Positions 40,997 to 50,026 of a stretch of 64,000 nt of DNA are shown piece after piece. This stretch comes from Rebecca billardiae RCC1528 (taxonomy: Eukaryota > Haptophyta). The position numbers and the translations under genes were made by a program. The DNA lies in assembly GCA_965240325.2 (NCBI GenBank), contig OZ251230.1:248001-312000 (forward strand). Reading direction: 5' to 3'. Each line of letters begins with the position of its first letter. Within the stretch, counting starts at the first letter, position 1. Under the pieces are notes generated by a model that saw only the letters and a list, made by a program, of their open reading frames with translations, made no database searches and was not told the DNA's origin.

Positions 40997-42379
40997 TCAC
41001 ACCGCCGCTGCTGCGCCGCCGCCGCTACTGCCGCCGCCGCCTTCGGGCGGGTGCAAGAGGACGCGCCCGTCGTCGTCGAGCATGAGCCCAAGCGCCGCGC
41101 ACTCGGCCGCGCATCGCTCGTAGTAGCCCGGGTCGGGCCAGCCGTACCGCTCCGTGCCGCCCGCGCGGCTGGTCTTGTGGTGGATGGCCCACGTGACGGT
41201 GTTGGCGCGGCCGGTGGTGATCGACGTGGCGATCTTGAAGGTGAGGCCGCGCTGGAACGCCTCCTTGAGCAGGCGGAGCGTGCGGCGGCCGTCGGCGGTA
41301 TTGGGCAGGTAGCACTCGCGCTGCGTGCCGTGGTACGGCGCGCCGGGCTGCGGGTGCTGCGGCCCCTGCCGCCCGCTCGCGAAGTCGTACCGGATGACAA
41401 TCGTGCCCGCGCCCGCGTTGCCCTCGCACGGGAACGGGTCGCGCGACACCGCCATCGAGCCCGTCGGCTGCGCGCCGGGGAGCGCGAACTTGTAGTGGCA
41501 GAGCGGGCACTGCGGCTTGTTCACCAGCGCGCGCTCGGTCGTGCTCTGGTTGAAGATGCAGCCGCAGCTCAGCTTCACCACCGGGTCGTCCGCGTCTGCG
41601 CCGTACTCGCAGCACGTGATCGGGCACTCGGCCGCCGGGTCGTACCCGTCGCCCGGCCGCAGCAGCCGCCAGTCGGTCATGAGCGCGATGTCGAGCTGGC
41701 CCTCGTGCGATTCGAAGAAGATCTCCTCGTCGATCCGGTCCTCCGCGTCCATCGCGTCGTCGCCGCCCACGCGGCCGCGTGGCGTGCGCGTCGCCTTGGG
41801 AGGCGGCGCCGGCTGCGCGCCCCCGCGCTTGCGCGACGAGCGGCGCGCGGGCGGCGCCGCGTGCGGCGCGGCGGCGGCGGCGGCGGTGTTCGGCGGGCCG
41901 GCCGTGCCGACGGCTCTGTGGATCTGCCGGCGGAACTGCGTGCGCACGTTCTGCTGCGACATGCGCACAAAGTCGATCACGTACTTCTGCCCGCCCACCA
42001 TCAGCCCAGTGACGCTGCGGTTCGCACGGTGCGCGAGCTCGAGCTGCTGCGCCGCCTGCTCGTCGTACGCCGTCCAGCCGAGGGCCGAGCCGCCATCCCA
42101 CCACCACGCCGCCGTGCCGCGCATGGCCGCCGTCGGCTCTCGGCGCACCGCGCGGGAGAAGTTGGTCGAGAGGTTGATCTGCTCCATCGTGTTCAGATCG
42201 ATCCGGTAGCGCGTGCGCTGCGGGCCGAGCTGCACCTCGACGGCCGGCGTGCGGCTCGTGGTGAGCGCGCGCTCGAGCTGCGCGCTCAGTTCCTCATCGT
42301 ACGCCGTCCACGTGTCGGGGAACTGGTGCCACGACCATTGCGCGGCGGCGGACGAGCCCGCGCGCTGGTGGGCGGGCAT
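40997..42379 (-). CDS. Deltex-type E3 ubiquitin ligase (WWE-WWE-RING-DTC)
   Basis: A 460-residue single exon. Deltex proteins ubiquitinate targets, and their C-terminal DTC domain binds ADP-ribose/NAD+, coupling ubiquitin to ADP-ribose. Order: WWE1 (~10-80, QWSWHQFPDTWTAYDEE), WWE2 (~85-160, AWWWDGGSALGWTAYDEQ), a basic proline-rich linker with RRSSRKRG, a RING-like module (~250-296: CPITCCEYG, LSCGCIFN, CPLC), then DTC (~325-445: GTIVIRYDFASGRQGPQHP, RECYLPNTADGRRTLRLLK, TSITTG, AIHHKTSRAG, YGWPDP). RING position CGH is CGC here. Compared with my memory of human DTX2, the first HHKT His and a late Glu (AAECAALG) are kept, while the His of GHGYPDP is Tyr. It is head to head with the ARM-TIR-SAM gene. 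Confidence 0.93.
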   Translation of the reverse strand: MPAHQRAGSSAAAQWSWHQFPDTWTAYDEELSAQLERALTTSRTPAVEVQLGPQRTRYRIDLNTMEQINLSTNFSRAVRREPTAAMRGTAAWWWDGGSALGWTAYDEQAAQQLELAHRANRSVTGLMVGGQKYVIDFVRMSQQNVRTQFRRQIHRAVGTAGPPNTAAAAAAPHAAPPARRSSRKRGGAQPAPPPKATRTPRGRVGGDDAMDAEDRIDEEIFFESHEGQLDIALMTDWRLLRPGDGYDPAAECPITCCEYGADADDPVVKLSCGCIFNQSTTERALVNKPQCPLCHYKFALPGAQPTGSMAVSRDPFPCEGNAGAGTIVIRYDFASGRQGPQHPQPGAPYHGTQRECYLPNTADGRRTLRLLKEAFQRGLTFKIATSITTGRANTVTWAIHHKTSRAGGTERYGWPDPGYYERCAAECAALGLMLDDDGRVLLHPPEGGGGSSGGGAAAAV

Positions 42380-42731
42380 CTTGGGCAGCGGCTGCTGGCG
42401 AACATTGACTGTGAATGTTCTCCGCCCCGCGCGTGGACCTGGAGCAGTGGAGCGTGGGAAGACCGCGTCAAATGACGGACCGCCTCACGGACGCCATTAT
42501 TCTGCTGTGGAGTCGATCGCAGCTGCCGACCGGAGTGCCGGCGGACGGCGACCAGTCCAGGGCGGGAGCTTCAACCGCGCAGGCGGCCCGGCTACGAACA
42601 GCCCCCGGCCGAGCAGCGTGAGCTCTCGCGGCTCCTCCTTCCGGGGTGGGCCCTCGAGCGCGGCGAGCCCAGGCTGCTCGTCGCCCGGCGGAGCGGCGGC
42701 GGCCTTGTGGGCCAAGCAGACGGCTCCGGCG
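42380..42731. promoter_or_regulatory. Shared divergent region between Deltex and ARM-TIR-SAM genes
   Basis: Lies between the Deltex ATG (42379, minus) and the first in-frame Met of the plus-strand gene (42732). The plus-strand frame is open throughout and its later half encodes Ser/Gly/Pro-rich sequence (SSRGSSFRGGPSSAASP) that may be translated, so the true promoter could be shorter. An ATG at 42415 in another frame could start an upstream exon. Confidence 0.45.
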
Positions 42732-45700
42732 ATGCCGGCGATCCCGCGCGCAAAATCCCACCCTGAGGGCCTTGGCGCCGAGGTTGCGTCGCAATGGCAG
42801 GCGCTTGCCGACCGTGTCTCGCCCGACGGCCCGCGCGCGCCCTCGAAGGCCAACTCGGGCTCGACGCTCGCGGTCGAGGCGGGCGAGGCTATGGTGCCGC
42901 TCACGGCTCGCACGCGCTCGGTGGTGTCGTCCGCGTCCGCGTCGTCCATCCCCGTCGACCTCGCGTGGTCGTCGGGCGAGCTGACGCGCGCGGTCGCCGA
43001 CTCGTCCGACCGCATGTTCCGCGACGCCGTCACCGGCCTCCTCGACGGCGTCGGCGTCGACGGCGAGGTGTGCAAGGCGGAGGCGGCCGAGTCGATCGCG
43101 CGGCTCTGCTTCCGCTCGTGCGAGGACCGCGAGGCGAACCAGTACCGCGCGATCACGTCAGGCATCGCGCCGCCGCTCGTCGCGATGCTGCAGGGCTTCG
43201 CGCGCGAGGGCGGCGCGCCCGCCGCCGCGAGCGCCGCGCGCGCGCTCTCGCAGATGTGCGAGAAGTGCCCGCTGGGCGCGATGGTGGTCGCGCAGTCGGG
43301 CGCGATCGAGGAGGGCCACCACATCGTGCGCTCGCTGCGCAACTCGGCGCCGCACAGGCGGGCGAAGGAGGAGTGCTGGCGGCTGCTGCACAACGTCGCC
43401 GACGCGAACGCCGTCACGCACGAGCGCATGTGCGACGCGGGCATCGTCTCGGACGCGCTCACCCTGCTCGCGCAGGCGCCGCGCGAGCGCACCGTGCGCG
43501 AGCTGCTCATCTCCTTCCTGTGCGCACTCTCGTACAACGACAACAACAGGGCGCGGCTCGAGCCCGCGGTGCCGCTGCTCGTCGCCGAGCTGCACGGCGG
43601 CGGCGGGGGCGGGGGCGGCGGCGCCGCCGCCGCTGCCGCCGGCTGCCCCTCGCCGCGCGCGCTCGCGTCGGCCGCGTCGGCCGCCGAGCGCGCGGGCGCG
43701 GAGCGGTGCGCGGGCGGCGCCGCGCCCACCGCGCGCTCGACGGCGGCCGAGGTGCACGCGACGATCGCGCTGGCGAACCTGATCGGGCCGAGCGAGGCGG
43801 ACACCGACGGGGGCTTCCCGCTCGGCTCGCCCACGCCCTCCGAGTCCGGCTCCACCGCCTCCGAGCGCGCCGAGCTGCTGGTGGGCACGGCGCGCATGGA
43901 GCGTCTCGTGCGCATCCTGCAGTCGTCGACCGCGGGGCGCAAGGACCTGCGCTCTCAGCTCCACCTCGAGATCTGGAAGTGCGCCGCGGCCATCGCGCAC
44001 CTGGCCGTCGCGGATCGTGCGCGCCGCGCGCCGGCCGCGCCGCAGCGCAGCGCGGCGCCGCCGTGCCGCCCTCTCGCCGCGCGTGCGCCGCCCCGGCCCG
44101 CGCCGCGCCGCGCCGCGCCGCGCCGCGCCGCTCACGCGCGCCGCGCGCGCTGGCGCCGCGCCGCGCGCGCAGCGAACAAGGCGAGGCTGCGCAAGGTGGG
44201 CGCGCCGGCGGCGCTGGTCTCGGCGCTACGGCGCTGCCTCGAGCAGCACGACGCGCTCGGGCAGGAGCGCTGCGCCGAGGCGCTCTGGAACCTCGCCTTC
44301 GACGCCGAGAACCGCGCGCTGCTCACCGGGCGCGCGGGCGCGGCCGCGGGCGGCGACGGCGCGGCGGGCGGCGCGCTCGCGGCGCTCCGGGCATGCGCCG
44401 CGGAGGGCTCGAGCGAGCAGGCGCGGGACAAGGCGAAGGGCGCGCTCTTCGTCCTCGCCGGCGAGATCGGCGACTCGCTCGCCGCGTTGGACGTCCTCGC
44501 GAACGGCCGTGCCGTCAGGGCGGGCGGCGGCGGCGGCGGCGGCGGCGGCGGGGACGGCGGCGGTGGCGGCGCGAGCGGTGGCGGCATCAGACGACGCGCG
44601 AGCGACGGAGGCGGCGGCGCCGGCTGGGCCCCGCTCGTCCCAGCCTCGCCCGCCAAGCCGCTCGCGCTGGGCCCGCCGGAGTACACGGCGACGTGGCCCC
44701 CGCCGCACCGCGCGCGCGGCGGCGCCGCGTGCGCGGACTCCAGTGACCCGCTTGCTTGCGGCCCGGCGCGCGCCCGCGCCGCCGCCGCCGGCCGGCGGCT
44801 GGGTCGGCCGCGCGCCGCGTCGGACGATGGCTCCGCGCTGGGGGCGCCGCTCGTCGCCGCGGGGGCGGAGGCGGAGGCGTCCGAGCCGGGCGGCGCGGCG
44901 GGGCGTCGCGCCGCCGCCGAGTGCGTCGAGCTCGCGGGCGCAGCGGAGCAGGGCCCGTGCCGCGCCCTCGTCCCTCGCGCGTGCGGCAGCCTGACGCCCG
45001 ACGCGGCGCGCGCGCCCGCGCGTGGGGCGCGCGCGCCGCCCGGCGCGCACAAGGGCGCGCACGTGATGATCTCGTGCGCGCAGCGCCGCGCGCCGTGCGC
45101 GCGGCACGCACGCCGCCCGGCATCGCGCGCGCCTGGCCTCCTTGCGCCCGCGCTCATCCCGCGCGCGCCCCCGGCCCGCGCGCCCCGCAGCTACTGCCAC
45201 GCGCAGAAGGGCCAGGTGGGCCGCATCCGCGACCAGCTGCTCGCCGCCGGGTACGCCACCTGGATCGACGAGCGCGACATGCGCGGCTCGTGCCTCGAGG
45301 CGATGGCGCGCGCGGTGGAGGAGGCGGCGGTGGTGCTCGTGTGCGTCTCGCGCGAGTACAAGGAGTCGCAGGCGTGCCGCACCGAGGCGGAGTACGCGTA
45401 CAAGCTGCGGCGGGACGTGGTGCCCCTCATGCTGTGCGACGCGTGGGTGCCGGACGGCTGGCTTGGCGCAATGCTCGGCACCAAGCTGTGGTTCAACTTC
45501 TCGCCGAGGGCGCGGGGGCAGGAGGCGACCGAGCTGCTCAAGCTGGTCGCGGAGCTCGGCCCGAGGGGGCTCGAGGCGAGCCAGCGCACACGCAGGCTGA
45601 TGCCGAGCGCCGGCGGCACCGCCGGCGGTGGCGGCGCCGGCCGCGCCGGCCGCGCGGCCGCGGCGCGGGAGGCTGGCGCGGTCGCCGCGCCGCCGCCGCC

Positions 45701-46328
45701 CGCCGCGCTCGAGCTGGCGGCCGAGGCACGCGCCGAGCTGGGCGCGGGCTCGGCGGCGCAGTCGGGCGCGCGCACCTCGCCGGCCCCGCGCTCCGCCGTG
45801 TCGCGCGCGCTCCTCTTCGCCGCGGACAGCGCCGCGCGCGCCGCGCCGGACCGGATCGGCGAGGCCGGCGCGCCGCCTGCCCGAGCCGCCGCCGGCGCGC
45901 CGCCTCGGCCGGAGGCGCGCCCGGCACCGACCCGGCCGGGCGCCGCGCCGCCGGCGGCGAGCCGCGCGGCGGATGTGCCGACGCACTCGAGCGCACCATC
46001 GCACGCCGCGCTGCCCGCCCCGCCGCCAGGCCCGGCGCCGGCGCGCGCGCTGAGCTGGGACGCCGATGCCGTGTGCCACTGGCTGCAGAGCGCCGCACGG
46101 CTGAGCGCGGAGCAGACCGAGCTGATCGCTCGGCACGCGCTCGATGGGGAGGGCCTGGCGCACGTGGCGAGGCTCGACGACGGGGCGAAGAACGCCATCC
46201 TGCGCGACGACTTTCAGCTCGTGCGCGTCGGCGACCGCCTGCGGCTCTGGCGCGCGATCGATGCCCTCTTTGCCGGTGAAGGCACGAGCAGCAGTGGCGA
46301 CGTAGCCGATTGTCTGTCCGCCGACTAG
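42732..46328 (+). CDS. ARM-TIR-SAM protein, SARM1-like with rearranged domain order
   Basis: Predicted 1,107 residues from the first in-frame Met; the true N-terminus may lie upstream. Introns are 44017-44172 (156 nt) and 45074-45190 (117 nt), both GTGCGC...AG, multiples of three and stop-free. Splicing the second restores VMISYCHAQKGQVGRIRDQL, the TIR start. Order: disordered N-terminus, armadillo repeats (~70-590, e.g. AAASAARALSQMCEKCPLG and QERCAEALWNLAFDAENRAL), low-complexity linker, TIR (~724-862: ATWIDERDMRGSCLEAM, VVLVCVSREYKES, CRTEAEYAYKLRRDVVPLML, DGWLGAMLGTKLWF), disordered linker, and SAM (~1013-1090: WDADAVCHWLQSA...DDFQLVRVGDRLRLWRAI). SARM1 TIR cleaves NAD+ through a Glu; the Glu of CRTEAEYA is the candidate here. 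SAM domains oligomerise SARM1. Activity is inferred, not shown. Confidence 0.9.
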   Translation: MPAIPRAKSHPEGLGAEVASQWQALADRVSPDGPRAPSKANSGSTLAVEAGEAMVPLTARTRSVVSSASASSIPVDLAWSSGELTRAVADSSDRMFRDAVTGLLDGVGVDGEVCKAEAAESIARLCFRSCEDREANQYRAITSGIAPPLVAMLQGFAREGGAPAAASAARALSQMCEKCPLGAMVVAQSGAIEEGHHIVRSLRNSAPHRRAKEECWRLLHNVADANAVTHERMCDAGIVSDALTLLAQAPRERTVRELLISFLCALSYNDNNRARLEPAVPLLVAELHGGGGGGGGGAAAAAAGCPSPRALASAASAAERAGAERCAGGAAPTARSTAAEVHATIALANLIGPSEADTDGGFPLGSPTPSESGSTASERAELLVGTARMERLVRILQSSTAGRKDLRSQLHLEIWKCAAAIAHLAVADRARRAPAAPQRSAAPPCRPLAARAPPRPAPRRAAPRRAAHARRARWRRAARAANKARLRKVGAPAALVSALRRCLEQHDALGQERCAEALWNLAFDAENRALLTGRAGAAAGGDGAAGGALAALRACAAEGSSEQARDKAKGALFVLAGEIGDSLAALDVLANGRAVRAGGGGGGGGGGDGGGGGASGGGIRRRASDGGGGAGWAPLVPASPAKPLALGPPEYTATWPPPHRARGGAACADSSDPLACGPARARAAAAGRRLGRPRAASDDGSALGAPLVAAGAEAEASEPGGAAGRRAAAECVELAGAAEQGPCRALVPRACGSLTPDAARAPARGARAPPGAHKGAHVMISCAQRRAPCARHARRPASRAPGLLAPALIPRAPPARAPRSYCHAQKGQVGRIRDQLLAAGYATWIDERDMRGSCLEAMARAVEEAAVVLVCVSREYKESQACRTEAEYAYKLRRDVVPLMLCDAWVPDGWLGAMLGTKLWFNFSPRARGQEATELLKLVAELGPRGLEASQRTRRLMPSAGGTAGGGGAGRAGRAAAAREAGAVAAPPPPAALELAAEARAELGAGSAAQSGARTSPAPRSAVSRALLFAADSAARAAPDRIGEAGAPPARAAAGAPPRPEARPAPTRPGAAPPAASRAADVPTHSSAPSHAALPAPPPGPAPARALSWDADAVCHWLQSAARLSAEQTELIARHALDGEGLAHVARLDDGAKNAILRDDFQLVRVGDRLRLWRAIDALFAGEGTSSSGDVADCLSAD

Positions 46329-46576
46329 TCATCTAGTGACTGACTGTTCACGACGCACGAGCGTGGCGGCAGAGCAGTCACTGATATCTCGAGCGTGAGC
46401 CGCGGACTGAGCATCACGATATTATTGCGCATCGCCACGTATACATCAGCGGCTGACGATGAAAAAAGCGCGATCGATGATGATGCGTGCGAATAACAAG
46501 TGCGCGTGTGTTTCGTCATCTTCCGCATATTTTCGATCGCGTACTCTCTCTCTCGCTGGTCTCTCTGCTCACACGG

Positions 46577-49252
46577 TCAGACGAAGTATGATGCCCACCC
46601 TGCGCGCGCTCCGCCGCGTGCTGACGGGGCGGCAGTCCGGGCAGCAGCGGCGGGCACTAGACCGCCGTCGTCGGCACGCTGCGACCCAGCCTGTGCGTCG
46701 CGCACGTGCGCGACGACTCGCGAGAGCACCGCCGGCTCGTCGTAGAGCTCGCGCTCGGGCACCGCCGCCTCGAGCCCCGGGAGCGCGCCGTCCCGCTCGA
46801 TCCGAGCGACGGCCTCCGGCTGCAGCGCAAGGCCCGCGCCCGCCCCCGCGCCGCCCTGGCGCTGGCCGGGCGCGCGCAGCATGAGCAGGGAGAAGCTGGG
46901 GCGGTCGAGCAGCTCGGCGAGCTCGTACGGCAGGAAGTGCGCGCGGGGCGCGCCCAGACGCGCCTCGTGCCGCTCCGCGTGCAGCGCGCGCACCTCCTCG
47001 CGAAAGGCGTCGGCGACGCGCGGCGGCAGCGCGAGCCCAGCGCTGATTGGCTCGAGCAGCTCGGCGAGCGTGCGCGCTGTGCCGATGGTCGTGACCGAGC
47101 GCGGCGCGAACGGCCGCGCGGCCTCCTCGCTGCCGTGTGCACCCGTGCTCGCGCCTCGGCCTTTCGCGCGCGTGGCGCCGTGCGCACGCGTGCCCAGCTG
47201 CGCGCGCTGCGCCTCGCCCCGGATCATGTCCGCAGCCAGCAGCGCCGCCGCGCCGCCCGCCGCGTACCCGACGACGTGCTCGACCGGGCCGTGCGCCGCG
47301 TGCAGGAAGAGCAGCGCCTCCCGCACCGCGGCCGCGCTCGCCACCAGGTCGGTCCGCCTGCCGGAGGAGCGGCCGCAGACGGGCAGGTCGATCAGGGCGA
47401 CGCGGCACCCGGCGCTGAGCAGCGCGGACGCGAGCTCGCGCATGCTGTACGCGTTGCCGCCCCAGCCGTGCAGCACGCACGCCAGCGGCGCAGCGGCCTT
47501 GCCGGCCGGCGTGCGCAGCGTCACGTGCACGTGGTGGTTGCCCGCGTGCGTGGGCACGAAGAGATTGGTCGCCTCCTGGTACCAGTCGTCGGCCTCCCAG
47601 CCGAGCGGCTTGCGCGCCGGGTGCCTGTACGCGCGCACGGCCGCGCGCGCGGCGGCGCGCGCCGAGCAGCTGCCGAGCACGAGCAGCCTGGCGCGCGCGC
47701 CGAGCAGGGCAGGGTTGGCGTGCGGCGCGCCGCGGCCGTGCAGCTTGAGCCGGAAGAGGCCGCCGAGGTGGCCAGCCGCGCGCGCGAGCAGCTGGAACTT
47801 GGCGCCTGCCTCCTTGGTGATGGCGTGCTCGCTGTGCTGCTGGCTCAGCACTCGGAGCCACATCTCGAACTCGACCGAGCGCTCCGCACGGCCGCTCGCC
47901 GAGTGCACGGCCGACCACAGCTTGAGCCGCGCCGAGTCGGAGAGCCGGCGGCTGCGCTCCTCCGCCTTGTGGTCCAGCCGGTAGCCGACGGCGAACACGG
48001 CAAAGCAGAGGGCCTGCATCAGGGCGAGGTACGCCCACGCGGCCGTCGGGCTCACCTCGGCGAAGAAGACCGCCCCGAGCCCTCCGAGGGACTTGCCCAC
48101 GCCCGTGTTGAGCGTGCGCAGCACGCCGAGCAACACCGCTGGCGCCGTGCGCGTGCGCTCGGCGACGTGGCCCACGCGCACCCGGCCCGCCACCTTGAGC
48201 ACGAAGGTGGACATCGTCGGCCCGAAGGCGAAGACGAGGAGCACCGGCGGTGACAGCGGGCGCACGGCGGCGAGCACCACGCCCGAGCCGAGGACGAGCG
48301 CGAACGCGACGGCGACCGTCGGCGCGTACTGCAGCTTGGACATCAGCCGCGGCACCTGCGGGGTCAGCACGAGCCCGGCACACGTGTGCACGAGCAGCGC
48401 GATGCCCAGCAGCTCCGAGCTCAGCGTCGGGTCGGACGCGGCGGAGAGCGCGGTCACGACGACGTACCCCGCGTTCGTCACGCCCTGCGAGAGGTTGAGC
48501 GCCCCGACGGACAGAAAGCCGGGCGAGAGGTACACCCCCAGCCGCTGCCGGAGCGTGCCGCGCGCTGCTGCCGGGGGCGGCTTGGAGGAGTCGGCGGCGG
48601 TCTTGGCACTCGCCGCCGCGTCTGAGGGCTTGGACTCGCCGTCTGGCGCGTCCTGCCTCGGCGTGGCCTTGCACGACACGCGCGCGAGCGCGTAGGCAGC
48701 CGCAAACAGCGTCGCGGCGCCCATCATCGCCGCGCAGATCAGCAGGGTCACGCTCCAACCGAGCGTGCCGTACGCGACGATCAGGGCGAAGCCAATGAGC
48801 AGGCCCACGAGCTGCGCGCTGATGACGAAGGCGAATGCGTCGGCAGTCGCCCGCTTGTCCGCCTTGCCGCCCTTCCCCGCCTTGGCAAGATCGGCGTAGA
48901 TCATCGCTGAGCCGGCGAGGATGGGCGCGAGAAAGCCAAGCGAGCCGTTCAGCAGGATGATCGTGAGCGGGGCGGGCGCGAACGCCATGCCCATCAGAAT
49001 GGGGACGAAGAGCCCTTCCGTGAGCACGAGCGCGGGGCGCGGGCCGAGGATGCCGGACAGCTTCGCGTTGGGCACGTTGGCGCCGAGCGCGATCGCATTC
49101 CTCAGGATGCCACCGATCGCGACCGTGTTCAGAGGCCAGCCGCGCTCGACGACCAAGATCGGGATCAGGTAGTCAAGAGCGTACTGCGAGGCCGCCCAGC
49201 GGGCCAGCTCGGCCGCCGCGGCGACGACCGCGACGAGCGGCGGGACCTTCAT
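46577..49252 (-). CDS. Fusion of an MFS-type transporter and an alpha/beta-hydrolase domain lacking the Ser nucleophile
   Basis: An 891-residue single exon. Residues ~1-440 contain about 12 hydrophobic spans split by a hydrophilic central loop (DAPDGESKPSDAAASAKTAA), the layout of major facilitator transporters. After a linker, residues ~580-860 form an alpha/beta hydrolase: CVLHGWGGNAYSMRELA (oxyanion HGWGG), RVALIDLPVCGRS and HVVGYAAGGAAALLAA, where the usual GxSxG elbow is GYAAG. The nucleophile Ser is therefore Ala, pointing to a non-catalytic or repurposed domain. A His in VVAHVRDA near the C-terminus could be the triad His. The frame is uninterrupted and there is no sign of two genes. 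The transported substrate is unknown. The ~110 C-terminal residues are low-complexity. Confidence 0.8.
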   Translation of the reverse strand: MKVPPLVAVVAAAAELARWAASQYALDYLIPILVVERGWPLNTVAIGGILRNAIALGANVPNAKLSGILGPRPALVLTEGLFVPILMGMAFAPAPLTIILLNGSLGFLAPILAGSAMIYADLAKAGKGGKADKRATADAFAFVISAQLVGLLIGFALIVAYGTLGWSVTLLICAAMMGAATLFAAAYALARVSCKATPRQDAPDGESKPSDAAASAKTAADSSKPPPAAARGTLRQRLGVYLSPGFLSVGALNLSQGVTNAGYVVVTALSAASDPTLSSELLGIALLVHTCAGLVLTPQVPRLMSKLQYAPTVAVAFALVLGSGVVLAAVRPLSPPVLLVFAFGPTMSTFVLKVAGRVRVGHVAERTRTAPAVLLGVLRTLNTGVGKSLGGLGAVFFAEVSPTAAWAYLALMQALCFAVFAVGYRLDHKAEERSRRLSDSARLKLWSAVHSASGRAERSVEFEMWLRVLSQQHSEHAITKEAGAKFQLLARAAGHLGGLFRLKLHGRGAPHANPALLGARARLLVLGSCSARAAARAAVRAYRHPARKPLGWEADDWYQEATNLFVPTHAGNHHVHVTLRTPAGKAAAPLACVLHGWGGNAYSMRELASALLSAGCRVALIDLPVCGRSSGRRTDLVASAAAVREALLFLHAAHGPVEHVVGYAAGGAAALLAADMIRGEAQRAQLGTRAHGATRAKGRGASTGAHGSEEAARPFAPRSVTTIGTARTLAELLEPISAGLALPPRVADAFREEVRALHAERHEARLGAPRAHFLPYELAELLDRPSFSLLMLRAPGQRQGGAGAGAGLALQPEAVARIERDGALPGLEAAVPERELYDEPAVLSRVVAHVRDAQAGSQRADDGGLVPAAAARTAAPSARGGARAGWASYFV

Positions 49253-49357
49253 ATTCTGCGAGCGGAGTGACCGAGCAGGACGGCGATTGGCGAGTGCGAC
49301 TGCCCAGCTGGGCTGCTCAGGCTGGGCCGCCAGCCGAGGGCCCCGGGTCCCGGACCC

Positions 49358-49380
49358 ATTCTATGATTTAACGACACAGG
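49358..49380 (-). repeat. Dispersed repeat A, copy 3 (inverted)
   Basis: Reverse complement of the repeat at 4467, with TGTCGTTAAATC instead of TGTCTTTAAATC. Confidence 0.7.
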
Positions 49381-50026
49381 TAGGACGACGCGGGTCTCCT
49401 GATTCGTCCCCGGCCGGTGATGATTTGCATTTTTGGGCGGGAACGGGTGATGAACAATGGCAGGTGGGCGGTGTGAGGCGCATGGCCGGCTCATCCTTTG
49501 GCGTCCACCAGGACGATGACTCCGGCACGTTCGATCGCGGTGTCTGGCAAGCAGTCCGTGATAGAGTACATGTCTTTGCCATGCTGCGACGCTGCGTGAA
49601 CACGGACGCCGGCGAGGTCCAAGGAGGTCCGAAAGCACGTTGACGTGTACCAACGTACGTGCGGCTGGCTTGTCAACAAAACATCGACAACAGTCAAGAT
49701 GCTCGCGAATGCACATGTCTTCACACAATCACATGTACTACTACCAACATGTTCAGATACTGTTGGACACTGATGTAGTGATATTAGCCCGTCGGAACCG
49801 ACGGCCGTAACCCGAGTGGCACCTGACTCCCGTGAGGCTGCCGTGTTTAGCCAGCACCGTGCCCACGGATTCCAATTCCAATGCGAGCTCGATCTTCTGA
49901 TGGTACAGTACACTGGCGCCATCTTCAACGACGTCTTCGTCATCGTGCCGTTCGGCCATACTGATTTTATACAAGAAACCGTTTCGGGCGCCGCGGGTCC
50001 GCGGCGCCGTGCAGGTAGACTTAGAC

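Noticed and set aside
42213-42731. Start of the ARM-TIR-SAM protein at 42213
   Set aside because: This would overlap the start of the divergent Deltex coding region; the first in-frame Met outside that overlap is 42732.
49997-50009. GC palindrome near 49988-50009 as a terminator
   Set aside because: Eukaryotic nuclear context, no adjacent transcript end, and it borders a MITE-like element.
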